Origin: UBA12018 sp051656605
Lineage (GTDB): Bacteria > Bacteroidota > Bacteroidia > Bacteroidales > CAMTPD01
DNA length: 64,000 bases
Direction: 5' to 3'
Assembly: GCA_051656605.1 (NCBI GenBank)
Contig: JBOGCF010000006.1
Span: forward strand, 39,698 to 103,697
Position 1 is the first letter of the stretch. The number at the start of each line of letters is the position of its first letter. The notes beneath the pieces are model-generated. The model was not told the DNA's origin. It ran no database searches and was given only the letters and a program-made list of their open reading frames with translations. The position numbers were made by a program, and so were the translations under genes. Below are positions 18,903 to 26,908 of this stretch, in pieces.

Positions 18903-18943
18903 CGCTCTATCTTTGCTTTTCTAAATATCAAGTTCTATTATTA

Positions 18944-18951
18944 CAAAGGTA
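18944..18951 (-). promoter_or_regulatory. -7 promoter box of rlmH
   Basis: The plus strand reads CAAAGGTA, that is TACCTTTG on the minus strand, 42 bases before the rlmH ATG. Confidence 0.5.
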
Positions 18952-18983
18952 AACATTTGTTGCTAAGTTATGAGAAATATTCA

Positions 18984-18991
18984 TACCTTTG
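18984..18991 (+). promoter_or_regulatory. -7 promoter box of the DUF4783/nadC pair
   Basis: TACCTTTG 26 bases before the ATG, with a TTTGTTG stretch at 18956-18962 as candidate -33 element. It is divergent from the rlmH promoter. Confidence 0.5.
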
Positions 18992-19016
18992 CTCACTAAG
19001 TTAATACTAATAAGCT

Positions 19017-19406
19017 ATGAAACAGATACTCACATTGCTGGCCATATCAACGTTAGCTATTATACTCTATAGCTTTTCGATACAAAAGAACGACATCGCC
19101 GCAGCCTTCAAGCAAGGAAACGCTCAGGCTCTATCCTCTGACTTTGATACGGTTGTAGACATTCAGATCGGATCGCAATCGGGCAAAGTAGCTCCGCGCG
19201 AAGCCGTTAAGAAGCTCGAAAGCTTTTTCCGTCAAAATACCCCTTCGGGTTTCGACGTTGTGCACAGCGGCGAAAAACGGGAGTCGGGATTTATGGTTGG
19301 AAAGCTTACAACCTCGGGCAGAACGTATCGTGTAAACATCACCTACAAGGTGGCTAATAACAACTTGATCATACAATCGATAAGAATAGACGAATCAAAT
19401 GACTAA
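19017..19406 (+). CDS. DUF4783 domain protein, secreted
   Basis: A 129-residue protein with an N-terminal hydrophobic signal (MKQILTLLAISTLAIILYSF) and a compact alpha+beta domain of the NTF2-like kind (IAAAFKQGNAQALSSDFDT; GRTYRVNITYKVANNNLIIQ). This is the DUF4783 family, found in Bacteroidota next to nadC. Its function is unknown to me. The last eight bases overlap the nadC start, so the two are translated from one mRNA. Confidence 0.85.
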   Translation: MKQILTLLAISTLAIILYSFSIQKNDIAAAFKQGNAQALSSDFDTVVDIQIGSQSGKVAPREAVKKLESFFRQNTPSGFDVVHSGEKRESGFMVGKLTTSGRTYRVNITYKVANNNLIIQSIRIDESND

Positions 19407-20238
19407 CTTAATTGACGACTTAATCAAATTAGCTTTCGCGGAAGATATCGGCGACGGCGACCATACAACCCTTTGCTCTATCCCTGCCGAAACACAAGGA
19501 AAGGTACAACTAATCATCAAAGAAGACGGTGTACTGGCCGGTGTTGAATTGGCAAAGAAAATCTTCCACTCGTTTGACAAAGATCTAAAGATCACTACAT
19601 TCATCAACGACGGTGCCGAAGTAAAAAAAGGAGAGATTGCATTCACGGTTGAAGGAAAAACACAATCCCTACTTCAAACAGAGCGTCTTGTACTCAACAT
19701 CATGCAACGTATGAGCGGTATTGCTACAACAACCCGCAAGTATGTAAAGCAACTGGAAGGAACAAAGACACGTGTATTGGATACCCGCAAAACAACTCCG
19801 GGTATGCGTATGATTGAGAAAGAAGCCGTAAAGATCGGCGGCGGCGTAAATCACCGTATCGGCCTTTTCGACATGATCTTGTTGAAAGACAATCACGTTG
19901 ACTTTGCCGGCGGAATCGAAAAAGCAATTACCGGCGCACACAACTACCTAAAGAAAAACGGAAAGGACTTGAAGATTGAAATCGAAGTGCGTAACTTCGA
20001 CGAGCTAGAACAGGTTATGAACGTTGGTGGTGTAGACCGTATCATGCTCGACAACTTTACTCCGGCTCAAACCAAAGAAGCAGTAGAGAAAGTTGCCGGA
20101 CGTTTCGAACTCGAATCTTCGGGCGGTATTACCTTCGACACACTACGCGACTACGCCCTTTGCGGAGTAGACTATATTTCGGTAGGCGCGCTTACTCACT
20201 CTGTAAAGAGTTTGGATATGAGCCTCAAAGCTTGCTAA
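19399..20238 (+). CDS. nadC: Nicotinate-nucleotide pyrophosphorylase (carboxylating)
   Basis: Converts quinolinate and PRPP to nicotinate mononucleotide in de novo NAD synthesis. 279 residues, full length. Visible signatures are LNIMQRMSGIATTT, LDTRKTTPGMRMIEKEAVKI, GGGVNHRIGLFDMILLKDNH, IEIEVRNFDE, MLDNFTP and the C-terminal LESSGGI and GVDYISVGALTHS phosphate-binding loops. It is coupled to DUF4783 by overlap. A strong hairpin terminator follows. nadA and nadB are not in the window. Confidence 0.97.
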   Translation: MTNLIDDLIKLAFAEDIGDGDHTTLCSIPAETQGKVQLIIKEDGVLAGVELAKKIFHSFDKDLKITTFINDGAEVKKGEIAFTVEGKTQSLLQTERLVLNIMQRMSGIATTTRKYVKQLEGTKTRVLDTRKTTPGMRMIEKEAVKIGGGVNHRIGLFDMILLKDNHVDFAGGIEKAITGAHNYLKKNGKDLKIEIEVRNFDELEQVMNVGGVDRIMLDNFTPAQTKEAVEKVAGRFELESSGGITFDTLRDYALCGVDYISVGALTHSVKSLDMSLKAC

Positions 20239-20265
20239 GAAACTATTTTCACTAAAAATAGATAC

Positions 20266-20300
20266 AGCCGCGACAAAGCATTGTCGCGGCTCTTTTTTTG
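20266..20300 (+). terminator. Intrinsic terminator after nadC
   Basis: AGCCGCGACAA / TTGTCGCGGCT stem with a four-base loop and a CTTTTTTTG tail. Confidence 0.92.
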
Positions 20301-20302
20301 TA

Positions 20303-20310
20303 TATATTTG
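20303..20310 (+). promoter_or_regulatory. -7 promoter box of the DUF1080 gene
   Basis: TATATTTG directly after the nadC terminator, 85 bases before the ATG. Confidence 0.4.
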
Positions 20311-20395
20311 CCACAGAGAAACACAGACCATAGAATTCCTTTACAAGGAATACGTTATACACTCATTTCTAATAATACACTGAAAAACAAACAGT

Positions 20396-21667
20396 ATGAA
20401 GAAAGTTAACCTGGCTTGCCTCCTGGCAGCCGCAGTACTTGGAACATCGTCGTGTACACAGACACACAACACGCTTACCGAAGCAGAACAGCAAGAGGGA
20501 TGGAAACTTCTTTTCGACGGAGAGTCGCTTCAGGGATGGAGAGATTACAACGGAACCGAAGTAAAAGGCCCGTGGGCTGTTGAAGAAGGTTGCCTCACTG
20601 CACTAGGCAACGGCAGCGACGGCGCAGGCTATATCGTGACAAACGATAAGTACGAAAACTTTATCATCGACTGGGACTGGAAGGTCGTAGACGGCGGCAA
20701 CAGCGGATTGATGTATCACGTTGTAGAACGTCCGATGTATAGTGTCCCTTACGTTACCGGACCCGAATACCAAATGCTAGACGACATCGGCTTCAAAGGC
20801 GAGCTGGAAGACTGGCAAAAGGTAGGTGCCGACTACGCCATGCACACAACCAATCAAAACATCAGCAAGGCGATGAAAGGGGCGAACCAATGGAACAATT
20901 CCCGCATTGTATTTGACAACGGACACGTGGAGCACTGGCTCAACGGCTACAAGGTGGTGGAGTTTGAAGCATGGACCGACGACTGGCATCAACGCAAAAA
21001 CAGTGGCAAGTGGAACAACGCCCCTGAATTCGGACTTGCCAAAACAGGCCGCATCAGTCTGCAAGACCACGGCGACCGCACGTGGATACGCAACATGAAG
21101 ATCAAGGAGCTTCCGCGCAAAGAAAAGCAACCCATTGCTTTGTTTAACGGTAAAGACCTTTCGAACTGGGAAGCATACGGAACCGAAAAGTGGTACGTAG
21201 AAGACGGCAACCTTATCTGCGAAAGCGGTCCCGATCGTCAGTATGGTTACCTGGCAACACGCGACTACTACCGCGACTATGACCTTACACTCGAATTCAA
21301 ACAAGTAGCAAACGGCAACAGCGGCGTCTTTATCCGTTCGTTTGTTCCCGAGGGAGTAAAAGTAAACGGCTGGCAAGTAGAAGTGGCTCCGAAAGGCAAC
21401 GACACGGGCGGTATCTACGAATCGTATGGTCGCGGCTGGTTGGTACAAATTCCGGACGAAAAGGAAGAGATTCTCAAAGAAGGCGACTGGAATACCATGC
21501 GCATCCGTGTATTGGGCGACAAGGTAACGACCTGGCTCAACGGAGAAGAGATGGTAGACATCCAAGATCCGCAAATCGGTAACGGACAAGGCCGCGTGGC
21601 GCTTCAGATTCACGACGGCGAACCGATCAAGGTGTTGTGGCGCAACATTCAGTTGCAAGAACTGTAA
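20396..21667 (+). CDS. Two-domain DUF1080 (3-keto-disaccharide hydrolase-type) lipoprotein
   Basis: A 423-residue lipoprotein (MKKVNLACLLAAAVLGTSSC, Cys20) with two copies of the concanavalin-like DUF1080 domain. The first, about 35-240, begins GWKLLFDGESLQGWRDYNG; the second, about 246-423, begins IALFNGKDLSNWEAYG. Both keep the GNSG(L/V) core motif (NSGLMYHV; NSGVFIRS) and the C-terminal G.I.LQDHG / G.VALQIHDG strand. Related proteins have been linked to hydrolysis of 3-keto sugars, with family name 3-keto-disaccharide hydrolase, but binding without catalysis is also possible. No oxidoreductase that would make a 3-keto sugar is adjacent. Single-gene unit. Confidence 0.88.
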   Translation: MKKVNLACLLAAAVLGTSSCTQTHNTLTEAEQQEGWKLLFDGESLQGWRDYNGTEVKGPWAVEEGCLTALGNGSDGAGYIVTNDKYENFIIDWDWKVVDGGNSGLMYHVVERPMYSVPYVTGPEYQMLDDIGFKGELEDWQKVGADYAMHTTNQNISKAMKGANQWNNSRIVFDNGHVEHWLNGYKVVEFEAWTDDWHQRKNSGKWNNAPEFGLAKTGRISLQDHGDRTWIRNMKIKELPRKEKQPIALFNGKDLSNWEAYGTEKWYVEDGNLICESGPDRQYGYLATRDYYRDYDLTLEFKQVANGNSGVFIRSFVPEGVKVNGWQVEVAPKGNDTGGIYESYGRGWLVQIPDEKEEILKEGDWNTMRIRVLGDKVTTWLNGEEMVDIQDPQIGNGQGRVALQIHDGEPIKVLWRNIQLQEL

Positions 21668-21716
21668 CCCATCCGCCTCAACGAACAGGATATAAATCGT
21701 TCGCGACGAACAAAAA

Positions 21717-21750
21717 CAAAGGCTGCCCCGCAATGAGGCAGCCTTTGCTA
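21717..21750 (+). terminator. Intrinsic terminator after the DUF1080 gene
   Basis: CAAAGGCTGCC / GGCAGCCTTTG stem with a short loop. The T-tract is weak (TTTGCTA), so it may work in both directions. Confidence 0.65.
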
Positions 21751-21817
21751 TATCTATACGGTAACAGCGCTTCCACCCCACATGGCTCTTTCGATGCCGC
21801 GAAGGCGAAGCAGGCTG

Positions 21818-22525
21818 TTAGCGTTCCAATTCTATGATTCGTTTGGCCACGTTGATGAGATTAGGCTCGATGATCTCCGGATCTTCGGCAAGCGGATAAA
21901 GCACCTGCTGAGGACGTTCGATAAAAGCAGCACGATAGCCCGCTTCGAGCGCCCCGAAAATATCCCACCCATGCGCCGCGATAAGCATGCACTCGCTCGG
22001 CTTCACGTTCATGCGATTGGCAGCCCAACGATACACATGGCGGTGCGGTTTATAGAAACCAATGTCTTCGACACTCAGCATGCCGTCGAACCAGCGTCGC
22101 AGTCCCGAGTTTTGCAACTGTGCCACAATCGTAGGATTACTCGAGTTGGTAAGGGTAAACATGTTGAAGTCCATCTCGTGCAACAGATGCAATCCCTCTT
22201 CCACATCGGGGTGAGGTTGCGCCTCCTTGATCAAGACAATCGCTTTGATTGCTTTAGCCGGATCTACCGAGATGTGGTTCATCTTTGCGATCGAATGCAG
22301 CGCAGCCAGTCCCACTTCACCAAAGTCATGATATCGGTCGGCCATGGTCTCCATCCACGTATATTGCAACATCAGGTTAAACCAACGGTCGGCAAGCTCC
22401 TTTTTGTTCTCCAACAACTCAGCTACGGCTTGCTTTACGTTCGAAATATCAAGAAGCGTTTCGTTTACATCGAAAAAGAGAACCTTCAATTGTCCTACCG
22501 CCTCTCCGTGCTCATTTCTATACAT
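21818..22525 (-). CDS. Haloacid dehalogenase type II-like HAD hydrolase
   Basis: A 235-residue cytosolic HAD protein. The nucleophile motif is FFDVNETLLD (about 17-26), motif II is TLTNSSNP, motif III lysine is in YKPHRHVYRWAA, and motif IV is AAHGWDIFGALEAG. The first Asp is kept, but the usual second Asp of phosphatases (DxD) is Asn (DVN), and the Asn-Ser-Ser and HGWD motifs match the 2-haloacid dehalogenase type II subgroup rather than phosphatases. Dehalogenation in a gut-type anaerobe is not proven and the true substrate may differ. Single gene with a repeat-rich upstream gap. Confidence 0.85.
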   Translation of the reverse strand: MYRNEHGEAVGQLKVLFFDVNETLLDISNVKQAVAELLENKKELADRWFNLMLQYTWMETMADRYHDFGEVGLAALHSIAKMNHISVDPAKAIKAIVLIKEAQPHPDVEEGLHLLHEMDFNMFTLTNSSNPTIVAQLQNSGLRRWFDGMLSVEDIGFYKPHRHVYRWAANRMNVKPSECMLIAAHGWDIFGALEAGYRAAFIERPQQVLYPLAEDPEIIEPNLINVAKRIIELER

Positions 22526-22636
22526 ATAGGTTTGTATTATAGTTTAGAATATTTACAGTCAACTATAACTTTAAACCACCGGAACGAAAGCTTTGTTTCT
22601 GCGATTAACAACGATTAAAGTGCGGCATTGCGACAA

Positions 22637-22736
22637 TTAAGCTTAGACACGTACCTGTACACAACTTAGACAGGTATATGACAAGAATGCGTCACGTACG
22701 TGTACACATCTTAGACACGTACCTGTCTAAGCTTAA
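22637..22736. repeat. Interlocking inverted and direct repeats upstream of the HAD gene
   Basis: TTAAGCTTAGACA (22637-22649) and TGTCTAAGCTTAA (22724-22736) are a perfect 13-bp inverted repeat. TTAGACACGTACCTGT occurs twice in direct orientation (22643-22658 and 22711-22726), with decayed copies between (ACTTAGACAGGT, CACGTACGTGTACACA). There is no T-tract. It lies between the divergent-facing 5' end of the HAD gene and the 3' end of the phosphodiesterase gene. Confidence 0.8.
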
Positions 22737-22802
22737 TGCACGTGAGAAAAGAAGCTAACCAATGCGATAAAGGAACTTACTTCTCCGCACCAACGACTTT
22801 AA

Positions 22803-23291
22803 TCACGCCAGTTCGATCACCTCAAGATCTTTCATCTCTTCCTTGTCGATCACGAAGCGGATGAGCGTACGCACCTTGTGAAATCCGTATTTACCGGCGG
22901 CTCCGGGATTGATGTGCAGCATGTTGAGTTTCTTATCAAACATCACTTTCAGGATGTGCGAGTGACCACACACCATCAAGTCGGGCGTGTCGCGCAGCAG
23001 TTCGTCCTTGATCTCGGGCGCGTACTTGCCGGGATAGCCGCCAATGTGTGTGAGCAACACATCGGTTTGTTCTACGCGAAAGCGAAGCGTCTTGGCAGTA
23101 AGCAACTTCACGGGCGTGCCGTCGATGTTGCCATATACCGCGCGCAAGGTAGCCACCTTGCTTAGTTTTTCGATGACTTCTACCGAGCCGATGTCGCCGG
23201 CATGCCATATCTCGTCGCAGCCCGCAAAGTATTCGGCATAGCGATCGTCCCAATACGCGTGTGTATCCGAAAGGATTCCTATCTTTTTCAT
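22803..23291 (-). CDS. YfcE/MJ0936-type metallophosphoesterase
   Basis: A 162-residue calcineurin-like phosphodiesterase. The ATG at 23291 gives the canonical start MKKIGILSDTHAYWDD; a longer in-frame start would add 33 residues that do not look like part of the family. All metal-binding blocks are present: DTH, HAGDIG, YGNIDG, LTHIGG, CGHSHI and the INPGAAG loop. Members hydrolyse phosphodiesters, some of them 2',3'-cyclic nucleotides or related, with two metal ions. The true substrate is unknown. GC content here and in the next gene is visibly higher than around them. Confidence 0.92.
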   Translation of the reverse strand: MKKIGILSDTHAYWDDRYAEYFAGCDEIWHAGDIGSVEVIEKLSKVATLRAVYGNIDGTPVKLLTAKTLRFRVEQTDVLLTHIGGYPGKYAPEIKDELLRDTPDLMVCGHSHILKVMFDKKLNMLHINPGAAGKYGFHKVRTLIRFVIDKEEMKDLEVIELA

Positions 23292-23404
23292 CTGTATGTT
23301 CGTTTTGAAGGCTTGCGGCGGCGCAAACCGTTTGTCGTGCAAAAATAGAACAAAGTTTATCGGTCTGAAACCTTTTTGCCGCATTGCCACGTTTTGTTTC
23401 TAGT

Positions 23405-23412
23405 TATCTTTG
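23405..23412 (+). promoter_or_regulatory. -7 promoter box of the EIIC-like gene
   Basis: TATCTTTG, 31 bases before the ATG; a TTG about 18 bases upstream could serve as -33 element. Confidence 0.45.
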
Positions 23413-23443
23413 CATGCTGAAACACTATACTTAGACTCAGATC

Positions 23444-24463
23444 ATGACGAAGACTGCTTTGCTTAAATCGGGAAATGCCTACCTCATCAAGGTGATGAAC
23501 GGGATGGCACTCGGCTTGTTTGCTTCACTAATTATCGGACTTATCCTGAAACAGGTGGGAACGTTGGTTTCGATTCCACTGCTTGTACAGTTTGGCCAAA
23601 TGGCTCAATACTGCATGGGGGCTGCTATTGGCGCGGCTGTTGCTTATGCGTTGGGGGCACCGCCGCTCGGGGTGTTTTCGTGTCTGATCTGCGGTATTAT
23701 CGGCAGCAACACCATTGCAATGGATGGCGCGGTTGCGGTATTGAAAGTGGGCGAACCCGTGGGTGCGATGGTGGCGGCGCTTGTGGGCGCAGAGGTTTCT
23801 AAGGTGGTAAATAACCGAACTCCCGTAAATATCATTGTGATTCCTACGGCTACGATTCTGGCGGGTGGACTGGTGGGAATTTACATTGCTCCGGTAATCG
23901 CGGAGTTTATGCAGTCGCTGGGCATGTTGGTAAACAGTGCCACGATGCTGCATCCGTTTTGGATGGGCGTGGCGGTTGCTTGTATCATGGGGATTTTACT
24001 CACACTTCCGATTAGTAGTGCGGCTATCGCGATTTCGTTATCGCTGGGCGGATTGGCGGCGGGTGCTGCCACCATGGGGTGTTCGGCGCATATGATTGGT
24101 TTTGCGGTAGCGAGTTTTCGTGACAATGGTTGGGGCGGACTGATTTCGCAAGGGCTTGGAACGTCGATGATTCAGGTGCCGAATATTTTACGGAAACCTG
24201 TGATTGCCCTGCCGGCTATACTGACTTCGATCCTACTTGGCCCTGTAGCTACGGTGGGTGTGCAACTACAAAACAACAGCGTGGGTGCAGGTATGGGAAC
24301 CAGCGGACTGGTGGGTCAGCTGATGGCCATTGAAACCATGGGTGCCGATCATACGGTGCTGATTCTGGCAACTACCATGGTTCTTCCTGCTATTGTGGCA
24401 TTTGCTATTTCGGAGTTCATGCGCAAGAAAGGCTATATCAAGCCCGGTGACATGAAGTTGTAA
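23444..24463 (+). CDS. PTS EIIC_2-type membrane protein (orphan)
   Basis: A 339-residue integral membrane protein with about nine hydrophobic segments rich in Gly and Ala (GMALGLFASLIIGLILKQ; MGAAIGAAVAYALGAPPLG; GLAAGAATMGCSAHMIGFAV). It matches the EIIC_2 group annotated as a phosphotransferase-system sugar-transport domain or putative regulator. There are no EIIA, EIIB, HPr or EI genes in the window and no fused soluble domain is visible. PTS is generally absent from Bacteroidota, so a PTS-independent transporter is plausible. Its stop codon abuts that of the convergent propeller gene with no gap. Confidence 0.82.
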   Translation: MTKTALLKSGNAYLIKVMNGMALGLFASLIIGLILKQVGTLVSIPLLVQFGQMAQYCMGAAIGAAVAYALGAPPLGVFSCLICGIIGSNTIAMDGAVAVLKVGEPVGAMVAALVGAEVSKVVNNRTPVNIIVIPTATILAGGLVGIYIAPVIAEFMQSLGMLVNSATMLHPFWMGVAVACIMGILLTLPISSAAIAISLSLGGLAAGAATMGCSAHMIGFAVASFRDNGWGGLISQGLGTSMIQVPNILRKPVIALPAILTSILLGPVATVGVQLQNNSVGAGMGTSGLVGQLMAIETMGADHTVLILATTMVLPAIVAFAISEFMRKKGYIKPGDMKL

Positions 24464-25684
24464 CTATTGCATGATTACAACTACGGGGTTATCCTCGTCT
24501 CCAATAAGGTTGCCATTGATTTTAACTCCTTCTATTTCGTGCGGATAAAGCAGTGCTACAAACTCGCCCTTCGGGGAGATGTTTCGGATTCGCAGGTCGG
24601 TTCCGACAGCTTCGTCGCGTAGTTTGTCGGTATCGGTCACATGCGTAGTCTTGTTTTTCTTATCGTAAAAACCACAGTACTCTACAACGTCTTCGCCCGG
24701 ACGTAGCCCTTTGTGCATCCGCAGATACAGGTAATCGTCGTTTTCGAGTACAAAGTCGATCTTGATTTTCGACTTCAACGCCTCTGTCTGGAAGGCTTCG
24801 TCGTAGGTGCATTGCCACTCTCCCAAATCAAACGCCAGGTGAGGAACGAACGTATTGTCTACGATGTTGTAGATGGTATCTACGTCGAGTCCTTTCAGCC
24901 TGTAGGCATCATTCATTTTCCAAATCGACGGACTTTCGGGAACAATCTCGAATCGGCCTCCGTCTTTCATGGTCAGAAAAAGTGAACCGTTTCCTCCCAA
25001 ATGGGTATATTGATCCTTCCAAACAGATATCGACTCTATTTGACTCATATCACATGCTTTACGCGGATGAATTTGCGCTGTGGTATCGGCGTCGGCAGTG
25101 GTTTGCTCAGAGAAGCGAGCAGTTTCCCACGGACAATTACCAATATAGGATCTACTGTGAGTAAGCACATTGCCTCCGTCGATAAAGAACTGGTTATTGG
25201 CAGTATATTTCTTTATATTGCCGGGGTAAGCTATTTTACCTAAGTAATTCCCCTTTACGTCGTAGTGTTGGAGTTCTTTGTTTTGTGAAGCCACATAGAT
25301 AGTTTGGTCGCCGGCATCAACATACATGACAATAGGAGCTCCGCCACCACGGCTATATTCCTCGGGGCCGCCGCCAAGCTTGCCAATCTCCCGTATAAAC
25401 TTTCCGGTCTTGCGGTCGAATAATTTGATCGGCAGGTCGCTCGAAGACATCAGAATGTAGTCGTCCATCACACGGATGTCTGCAATTTTACTGATGATGC
25501 TTTCGTCGGTTGTTTCAAGTGGAATGTATTCGACTTTATCAAACAGGGATGACGTGGCGAGGGCTTTTGCTTCTTTGATTCCGGAAGCTACGTCGACCGT
25601 AGTTATACCGCTTTGCGACGACTCGCTTGCGCACGAACAAAGCATTAATACACTGGCTGCTAAAAAAATGTTTTTCATACTCAT
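24464..25684 (-). CDS. 6-bladed beta-propeller lipoprotein
   Basis: A 406-residue lipoprotein (MSMKNIFLAASVLMLCSC, lipobox LCSC) with the Bacteroidota six-bladed propeller fold. Diagnostic segments are FDKVEYIPLETTDESII near the start, the repeated blade motif IKLFDRKTGKFIREIGK with the GGGPEEY loop, and LQHYDVKGNYLGKI. Many Bacteroidales carry these lipoproteins in several copies; the role is unknown and is probably surface binding. The start may equally be the ATG two codons in. It is convergent and abutting with the EIIC-like gene. Confidence 0.88.
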   Translation of the reverse strand: MSMKNIFLAASVLMLCSCASESSQSGITTVDVASGIKEAKALATSSLFDKVEYIPLETTDESIISKIADIRVMDDYILMSSSDLPIKLFDRKTGKFIREIGKLGGGPEEYSRGGGAPIVMYVDAGDQTIYVASQNKELQHYDVKGNYLGKIAYPGNIKKYTANNQFFIDGGNVLTHSRSYIGNCPWETARFSEQTTADADTTAQIHPRKACDMSQIESISVWKDQYTHLGGNGSLFLTMKDGGRFEIVPESPSIWKMNDAYRLKGLDVDTIYNIVDNTFVPHLAFDLGEWQCTYDEAFQTEALKSKIKIDFVLENDDYLYLRMHKGLRPGEDVVEYCGFYDKKNKTTHVTDTDKLRDEAVGTDLRIRNISPKGEFVALLYPHEIEGVKINGNLIGDEDNPVVVIMQ

Positions 25685-26002
25685 GGGATTAGATTGTGAT
25701 TATATCACGACAAATATAATAGGATTTGTTAATGTTTCTCCTTATGATAACAAAAAAACAATATTTGCATGGAAATGATTTATAAATAACTACTTTAGGC
25801 CTCATCATTTGTAATAAATGAAAGCGTTTGATCGTTATATGCGACAAACAGAAACAAGTGTTAATGAATTACAAATAGCTCGCTGATCTGTCAGGAAAAC
25901 AAAGATCGAGACGACTATATAGAAAAAGAAGGACAAAGAAGTGGTATCGAAATGAAATCGCTTTGCTCCTTTTATAAACACCAACCAATAAATTATTGAA
26001 TT
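25685..26002. other. Intergenic region between the propeller gene and the small Cys-rich gene
   Basis: Contains a TATATTTG -7 box on the minus strand (plus-strand CAAATATA at 25711-25718) that fits the propeller gene. A 22-codon frame at 25818-25886 (MKAFDRYMRQTETSVNELQI) has no support beyond its composition. Nothing else recognisable. Confidence 0.5.
25711..25718 (-). promoter_or_regulatory. -7 promoter box of the propeller gene
   Basis: TATATTTG on the minus strand, 27 bases before the first ATG of the propeller lipoprotein gene. Confidence 0.45.
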
Positions 26003-26227
26003 ATGAAAACTGTAAAGATTTTAATGGCTTCGTTGTTTTTAGTTTCATTACCGGCTTTGGCTTTTGCTCAGTCGCCACAAGATCAAAAGAAAGAAAAGAC
26101 TGAGTGCACTCAAAAGAAAGAATGCACAAAAGACAAAAGCAAATGCACGAAAGATAAGAAAGAGTGTATAAAGCAAACAAAAGAGAACTGCGACAACAAG
26201 ACTAAAAGCTGTCCGAAAAAGAAATAA
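26003..26227 (+). CDS. Small secreted Lys/Cys-rich protein
   Basis: A 74-residue protein with a clear signal peptide (MKTVKILMASLFLVSLPALA, cleavage likely after AFA). The mature 50 residues are almost all Lys, Cys, Glu, Thr, Asp and Gln with six cysteines spaced six to eight residues apart in repeated K-E-C / K-S-K-C units (about 32-69). There is no hydrophobic core, so it would be unfolded unless cysteines pair or bind metal. I do not recognise a family. Possible roles are periplasmic metal buffering or a redox sink. It is a single gene with its own terminator. Confidence 0.72.
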   Translation: MKTVKILMASLFLVSLPALAFAQSPQDQKKEKTECTQKKECTKDKSKCTKDKKECIKQTKENCDNKTKSCPKKK

Positions 26228-26312
26228 TTGGATGATTTGCATGGATAGATCGTTAGCTTCCGGTCTCACAGCGAGCAGGAAGAAACCTCTATCATACGAT
26301 CTGTAAAACAAA

Positions 26313-26352
26313 AGAGCAGCAGGCCTATATTGGCTTGCTGCTCTCTTTTTAT
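26313..26352 (+). terminator. Intrinsic terminator after the small Cys-rich gene
   Basis: AGAGCAGCA / TGCTGCTCT outer stem with an inner GCC/GGC pair and a CTTTTTAT tail. Confidence 0.85.
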
Positions 26353-26558
26353 ATACCAGATTCGGGCACAACTCAAGGTGTTCGTTCTTAATTCATTAAA
26401 TAAACGTACATAATACAATGTAATCAGAAAATAGTACAATACTATTTATGCAAATAAACGCCTCTTTTGTAGTGCAATAAAAACTTGACTTAACGACTTG
26501 GTCTTTACCATGAATAACACTTTGTTCAGTCTAGTTCAACTTTGAATGTTTTTCACAA

Positions 26559-26797
26559 CATACTTGTTTTTCAAATATTATTCGGGTTGAAAATAGAGAC
26601 TCTAGTGCATAGAGTTCTCTATTTTTATAAGAACAATACGAACTAAACACTTTAGGCATACTTTATTTTTCATACATATTTCGGGTAATTTAGGTGGTGT
26701 GCTTTATGCACACATTATTTCAACATGAAACTTTCTAATGGTTAGTATGTGTTAGTGTAATAGCTGCGAAGGGGCATCGCAGCTATTGCTTTTTTAT
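26559..26797 (+). ncRNA. Two tandem hairpin-terminated units, candidate small RNAs or leader
   Basis: CATACTT...TTTTTCA..ATAT..TTCGGGT occurs at 26559-26590 and again at 26657-26690. Each copy is followed by a hairpin: the first has the stem AATAGAGA / TCTCTATT at 26592-26621 with a TTTTTAT tail, the second has GTGTGC / GCACAC at about 26698-26714 and then TAGCTGCGA / TCGCAGCTA at 26761-26785 with TTGCTTTTTTA. There is no ORF in either. They could be small RNAs or an attenuating leader of the GH29 gene that starts 110 bases later. Promoters are not convincing. Confidence 0.35.
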
Positions 26798-26908
26798 AGA
26801 GACTGTATTGCTCTTTATGCTTTATAATACATCGCGGTTATATCCTTTTCTTTTTTTCTTTCCACAAAAAATAAGTTCCTTTGCCTTGCAAACCTATAAA
26901 ACACAAAC

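Larger units (their letters stand above)
26228..26908. other. Non-coding gap before the GH29 gene
   Basis: No protein gene visible. It holds the terminator of the small Cys-rich gene (26313-26352) and two similar hairpin-ended units (26559-26797), listed separately. The last 110 bases are AT-rich leader of the GH29 fucosidase gene. Confidence 0.6.

Noticed and set aside
20777..21781. 334-codon minus-strand frame opposite the DUF1080 gene
   Set aside because: Antisense shadow; composition is Val/Phe/Cys-rich without any recognisable family, while the plus strand encodes two intact DUF1080 domains.
21782..22618. 278-codon plus-strand frame opposite the HAD hydrolase
   Set aside because: The HAD motifs on the minus strand are complete; this is the complementary frame.
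22637..22736. Rho-independent terminator
   Set aside because: A good inverted repeat, but the arms are 74 bases apart and no T-tract follows on either strand.
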